The notes below the pieces were generated by a model. That model did no database searches. It saw nothing but the letters and a program-made list of their open reading frames with translations, and had not been told where the DNA came from. A DNA stretch of 64,000 nt from Leuctra nigra. Its lineage: Eukaryota > Arthropoda > Insecta > Plecoptera > Leuctridae. Where the stretch lies: assembly GCA_934045905.1 (NCBI GenBank), contig OW203766.1:15680309-15744308 (forward strand). The letters run 5' to 3'. Positions within the stretch are counted from its first letter, which is position 1; each line of letters starts with the position of its first letter. Of the stretch, positions 59,603 to 64,000 are shown one piece after another. The translations under genes and the position numbers were made by a program.

Positions 59603-60710
59603 ATCCCAGAAAAAAACACTCCGTGTAAAAAAGGCAGCCAAGTCTCTTTACTTAAAAAAAAATCAACACCGAAAAGGAGTGATATCAAAAAAGGAGCCAA
59701 GTCAATGACATTTCCAAATATTTAATCGTATCTTTGAAATAAAAGTATAAACACCGAGAAATACTTTACAAAAGGACTTGGCGCATCGTTTTTTTAAAGA
59801 CATTTTTCTATTCATAAGCATATGCCATTTATATACAACCGTAATTTAGAAATTTTAGAATAATAGGGACACAACTTTCAATTACATATTATACCTACAT
59901 ACCTACTGTAAAATATTTTCTATTTGAATATGTACTCGATGAAACTTGTTGCCTATATTTGTAATAAATATACAATAGTTATCTTCATATTATTGTTTCG
60001 TGGTCAACATAATTAAGTCTCATGCGTTATACCTTCTCACAATGAAATACATTTCTATTAATCCACATTTTATAACAATACATTTCACAAAGTACACAGT
60101 GAAGTCACATTGAACAACTATTAAAACCATAATAATATATACCATATAATGGTATAATATATGCCATAATAATTTACTGCCATAATATAATAGTGTTCTA
60201 TAAATAGTTAGTAATTATTTGACAACTTTTCATGATTTCCTTCAGTCATGATCAAATTATGAAAAGATATCCTTCTAATATCACCATATTAACAGTGCTA
60301 TAAGAATATATATGAGCCCACTTCCTTGTTATTTAATTCTACCTCCCTTATTATTACTTCTATTACAGCATGACATCTTTCTTCTATCGCCATTACAAAA
60401 TTATAAAATAGCCATTACCAAAAGTAGCTTGATTCATAGATACTGGCTCAAATAAAAAGAGGAATATGTACCTACTTGTTAATAATCTTTCCACTTTTAG
60501 GATAGAATGATGTCTTTAAAAAAACGATGCGCCAAGTCCTTTTGTAAAGTATTTCTCGGTGTTTATACTTTTATTTCAAAGATACGATTAAATATTTGGA
60601 AATGTCATTGACTTGGCTCCTTTTTTGATATCACTCCTTTTCGGTGTTGATTTTTTTTTAAGTAAAGAGACTTGGCTGCCTTTTTTACACGGAGTGTTTT
60701 TTTCTGGGAT
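59603..60710. mobile_element. 1.1-kb element with 210-bp inverted arms
   Basis: The arm at 59,603-59,816 (ATCCCAGAAAAAAACACTCC to AAAGACATTTTTCTAT) is repeated in inverse at 60,500-60,710 with very few changes. Arms contain GGCAGCCAAGTCTC, CACCGAAAAGGAGTGATATC and GGACTTGGCGCATCG. The 680-bp interior is AT-rich without a transposase. It is likely a long-TIR or foldback-type nonautonomous element. No certain target duplication was found. Confidence 0.85.
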
Positions 60711-60734
60711 CGTAATTACCTCACAATTTGAATC

Positions 60735-60960
60735 ACCATGGTAACACAATGTTGGAGATTTGGAAATAATATCATAATTCTGATTCTTGACACATGGTGT
60801 CTTTCCCACCATAATACCCCACGACATTTTATTTTTATGAAAGAACATTTTGTCAATTCTCGGTGACAAATGTGTTTGTCTTTATTATTTGTCTTGATAT
60901 TAACAAATTTAATGGAATATAATTTCATGAGACTTTCCTATTTCCAAGAACACATTTAAA
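60735..60960. repeat. dispersed repeat copy
   Basis: It is related to 49,895-50,160 (shared CCATGGTAACACAATGTTG-like block and CCCACCATAATA). It directly follows the inverted-repeat element. Confidence 0.55.
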
Positions 60961-61142
60961 ATGTTTTGATCACTGCTATTTATTTTATTTATGGTTAATA
61001 CACAATTTTGAAAACACACTTTTTAACAATCTGGATTTGTAACTAAATTATGAAAAACATATGACAACTTGTATATAGTTCAAGCATAAACTAATGCATA
61101 CTTTCCTAGACATACAACTACTAAGGAAAACTGTCAGTGGTT

Positions 61143-61374
61143 GATAATCCACCCGCCACCTCCCCGCAATATCTCGGGCGGTTGTGACGGTAAGTGTTTA
61201 CTCCGAATGCTAGATGGAGACAGCGAAGGTGTTCAATCACCATGCAGGGATGACGTGTTAGGCCGGAATATTGCATGGTGATTGGACACCTTTCCTCCAG
61301 CCATCTAGCGTTGGAGTAAATACTAACCGTTACCACCGCCCGAGCTATGGCGGGGTTATGGCGGGTGGATTATC
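61143..61374. mobile_element. 232-bp imperfect palindrome (foldback element)
   Basis: GATAATCCACCCGCCA at the left pairs with TGGCGGGTGGATTATC at the right. Inner pairs are GGGCGGT/ACCGCCC, TTTACTCC/GGAGTAAA, CTAGATGG/CCATCTAG, AGGTGT/ACACCT and CAATCACCATGCA/TGCATGGTGATTG. The loop is about 25 bp. No coding is present. It may be a hairpin MITE. Confidence 0.85.
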
Positions 61375-61477
61375 TACTGCAGAAATTGTGTCATAAAAAT
61401 TGTATGTGTGAAAATTAATTTATTAGTTTATGGTTCAAGTAACTTTTCAGTTTGAAGAGTTGTCATATCCATTGAAA

Positions 61478-62171
61478 CAGGCCTGGGCAAACTTTTTGAC
61501 TGAAGGGCCGCATTGAGAAAAGAAATATGAATGTGGGCCACAAAAAAATGTGACTACCCGGTGATATTATTAGGAGTAGAGACTACTGATAATATTGAGT
61601 CAACGACCCCCATTGTCTTCGTCAAGACCTCCACAAAGATAATGGGAGCCGGGGAGAGGTCTCCACAGAAAATGCGGTTCCGGAGCATAGCGCGGATAAA
61701 TATGATGTTACGTGATTGAATTTGGTGCACTCATTCGTTTTCGCACCAATTTTTATCTTCTAATTTTGAGAGGAAGGTAGCTATACCTACTATTGCTTGT
61801 TATATGCAAGGTTGTTGAACGTATTGATCTCGGAATAAATTTGGTGAGCAATAAATTCAGATCAGATATTATTAAAAAGTAACCCTGTAGAGGAGCTTTG
61901 GGAAATTGGGGGTAAAGCCCCCAAGAAAACTTTATATCACAGACATAAGTTTTGGCGCAATTTTGACACATTTCGTCCAGTATTCAAGAAATCCTTTCGA
62001 TTCCAACTAAAAACAAATTAAAAATAAATGAACAATGAAATCCCACATTTGCCACCATTTGTAAAATTTATGAAATATCACATTTTTCTTCCAAAGCTTG
62101 CTACTTATTCCCGTGTGTAGAAAATGTATTTCCAGCTAGCTATACGCTTCTTCTGGTATTGCCCAGGCCTG
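61478..62171. mobile_element. nonautonomous hAT element
   Basis: Ends CAGGCCTGGGCAA and TTGCCCAGGCCTG are 13-bp perfect inverted repeats, flanked by CATTGAAA (61,470-61,477) and CATTAAAA (62,172-62,179), an 8-bp duplication with one mismatch. The 694-bp interior has AAGGGCCGCATTGAG near the left end, typical of hAT, and a GGGGGTAAAGCCCCCAAG block near 61,910. No transposase frame is present. Confidence 0.9.
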
Positions 62172-62383
62172 CATTAAAATCATCCATCTTAGTATAGGGT
62201 GTCCATATGTCTTAATTTACGCAGGAAAGTCTGGCTTTTAGCACTCTCTTCTCTGTTCCTGTAAACTACAAGCGGAAAACTATTTTGTTCCGCTTTTTAA
62301 TATTTGTCACCTTTCTCAATTCATAATTAAACCACGAGATGCTTATTGGTAGCCTACTTAGGCCCAATTGAACAATGTCCCAA

Positions 62384-62569
62384 TAGACCATTTTAAATAT
62401 TATCTTGGTGGCTCTGCTTTCTAAGAAAAATCATATGCAGTTTGATTTCCAGACACCTTAGTCCCTGTTTTACCTATTGTTGAAACAGGGACTAAGGTGT
62501 CTGGAAATCAAACTGCACATGATTTTTCTTAGAAAGCAGAGCCACTGAGATAATATTTAAAATGGTCTA
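62384..62569. mobile_element. 186-bp near-perfect hairpin element
   Basis: Arms 62,384-62,469 and 62,484-62,569 are inverted copies with only a few mismatches, beginning TAGACCATTTTAAATATTAT and ending AATGGTCTA, around a 14-bp loop. Flanking TA could be a mariner-type target duplication. No coding. It would form a long RNA hairpin if transcribed. Confidence 0.9.
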
Positions 62570-62574
62570 TAAAG

Positions 62575-63130
62575 TTGCAGTAGGTTAAATCAGTGGTAAC
62601 CTTGGCAACAGTCCACTGAACTAGATATTTGCTGAAATGACGGTCTGGGCTTGTGTGAATCATACCACCGTGGGCAGTCAGCCGCCTCGCTAGCGGTGAA
62701 TGAATATGACTGAATATTGAAGCCGAGTAAATAAGGATAAAACCGATGATAGTAATTATATTGAGCGGGCATAATTTAATAATTGAATGCAATTAATTTT
62801 GGAGATTGTGTGTTATATTGCTCGGCATAAGTGGCGGTATGTGGTAAATGGCAGTGGTAAATGGGGCATCGGGACATTGTACACTTGGGTCTAAACTGAT
62901 GTTCAGAAAATCAGTTGATATTTTCGTTTGTTATTTGTGTACATATTTTATTCTAGTCCTTTTTTGTAAGTTATTAACCATCGTGGCAAAGCCAAAGAAA
63001 ACTTGCAGCAATATAGGTACATATTTAATCATAAGTTTAATAAAATTAAGGCACTTAGTCATATTGACTGATGTTAGAATAATATCCACCTAGGTACTTC
63101 TAAAGATCTTAATTATTTCCATTTAAGCTA
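62575..63130. other. intergenic stretch with no recognised feature
   Basis: Short ORFs occur on both strands without motifs or splice support. I see nothing else. Confidence 0.4.
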
Positions 63131-63144
63131 CCTAACTCAAACAG

Positions 63145-63540
63145 CCACACCCAATGGCTGGTGTAATGGATACCTCGGTTCTCGTCAGATCACCGAGGTT
63201 AAGCAATATCGAGCGGGGTCAGCTGTTGGATGGGTGACCATTCAACTCTGTCCTGCCAGTTGCTGCCGTTGGGCCAGAGAGACTGGGGTGGTAGGGGGTT
63301 AGTGTAACGACCTCCCTCCACCTGTTATCAGTCTCTCGACGGGCGTTACACCGTCCTTGGGATGGGACGTTAAACAACAGCATAGCGCAGGGAGCTAACT
63401 ACTTACTCGCTTAACATCCCTAAGTTACGAATCCTCAACCAACTTCACCTCCTATATAATGGCGCATCGTCAATGGAGTAGAGTTGTTGAGGCGGCAATA
63501 GGACTACCAGTCCTGTAACGCCATAAAAAAAAAAAAAAAA
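63145..63540 (+). mobile_element. 5S-rRNA-derived SINE, complete
   Basis: The head has TCGGTTCTCGTCAGATCACC, GAGGTTAAGCAATATCGAGC and GGTCAGCTGTTGGATGGGTG, which is the internal-promoter part of 5S rRNA (box A, intermediate element, box C order). A unique body (GGGACGTTAAACAACAG and GCGCAGGGAGC) and a poly-A tail (63,524-63,540) follow. ACTCAAACAGC flanks both sides (63,135-63,145 and 63,541-63,551), a target duplication of about 11-12 bp. It is RNA polymerase III-type and depends on a LINE for mobility. Confidence 0.93.
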
Positions 63541-63561
63541 ACTCAAACAGCTGTGAATTAA

Positions 63562-63795
63562 ATTGGCAAGGAGAAAACACATAATGTGTTCCCATTTGAA
63601 AATATGTGTGGAGGAGACCAAATTAATGCAAGAAATTCTAATATTTTCAAGTGTGTGCACGAAGTTTGTGATGCCACACGGCTTTTTAGTGCCGTGCGAG
63701 GACAACCTGGTTCTATTCACCCGGAGTTTTTAAAACCTTTAAATACTGTTTTTCGATACTGGGGCCAGATGCACAAAGAGTGGATCTGGTAATCC
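63562..63795 (+). other. open stretch of uncertain meaning
   Basis: A frame is open from about 63,562 to TAA at 63,790-63,792, including CGGDQINARNSNIFKCVHEV and a GQPGSIHPEF stretch, with Cys, Trp and Pro content unlike AT-rich noise. It lacks an ATG in that frame and I recognise no family. GATCTG|GTAATC at its end could be a donor, but TGGGGCCAGATGCACAAAG also looks like a repeat end. It may be a coding exon or chance. Confidence 0.25.
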
Positions 63796-64000
63796 TTGCT
63801 ATCTTCTGTATTATCTTTCATTTAACATTGTGATTTTGGTATTAAAGCTAAAGATACTTTTGAGAATCAAGCCCTTGATTTGCAAATAAAAAAAAAATGC
63901 AGACAAAAAATTTAAGAAAAGCAATGAAGAATAATTAACAAAAATAGTTAAGATCGCACAAATATCTTGAGACATTTTTACGCATTATGGAGATGTGTAT

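Noticed and set aside
59520..59708. Lys-rich small ORF and its mirror at 60,588-60,869
   Set aside because: Both lie in the inverted arms of a repeat element and are translations of A-rich repeat DNA.
63160..63250. 5S rRNA gene
   Set aside because: Only the internal part resembles 5S. The sequence continues into a non-5S body with poly-A and target duplications, so it is a SINE.

Overview
The window looks like nuclear DNA of an invertebrate animal, most likely an insect or other arthropod. The evidence is spliced exons with GT..AG borders, tRNA- and 5S-derived SINEs with poly-A tails and target-site duplications, non-LTR retrotransposon C-termini, hAT-type elements with 8-bp target duplications, and no compact gene arrangement. 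I cannot name the species. Outside the satellite the DNA is AT-rich and strongly transposon-populated.

Region 1 (1-35,217) is one uninterrupted head-to-tail array of a 58-bp, about 62% GC, CpG-rich satellite, roughly 600 units. Units are almost identical except for a variable block of 5-11 bases before the ATGCAAG start. The order of these variants reveals higher-order history: a 5.4-kb block repeated with 6,775-bp spacing, a 927-bp tandem duplication, a 1.6-kb block copied 18.3 kb away, alternating dimers, and a region-restricted 63-bp variant. The very long minus-strand open frames are a by-product of a stop-free 58-bp unit and are not annotated as genes.

Region 2 (35,217-48,900) holds two diverged copies of one segment (35.2-37.7 kb and 43.84-48.86 kb). 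Both contain first-exon-like modules, most of them ending in a strong splice donor. The second copy carries a 12-unit, about 175-bp satellite where the first has a single unit. Between them lie a LINE remnant, a hAT element nested inside another hAT element, a SINE and other repeats. The 58-bp array ends directly against the first module, and the two satellites share a short similar stretch.

Region 3 (51,089-57,588) contains one convincing plus-strand protein gene of unknown function, in six exons. It encodes a small protein with an SH3/Tudor-like or integrase-C-terminal-like segment, a Ser/Gly-rich linker and a basic C-terminus. One intron is almost exactly a SINE insertion, with the donor inside the SINE head and the acceptor at its tail. 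The first-exon modules upstream could be alternative 5' exons of this gene; this is inference.

Region 4 (57.6-64.0 kb) is intergenic. It has an array of repeats carrying ETS, CRE and YY1-like motifs, three inverted-repeat elements, a hAT element and a complete 5S-rRNA-derived SINE.
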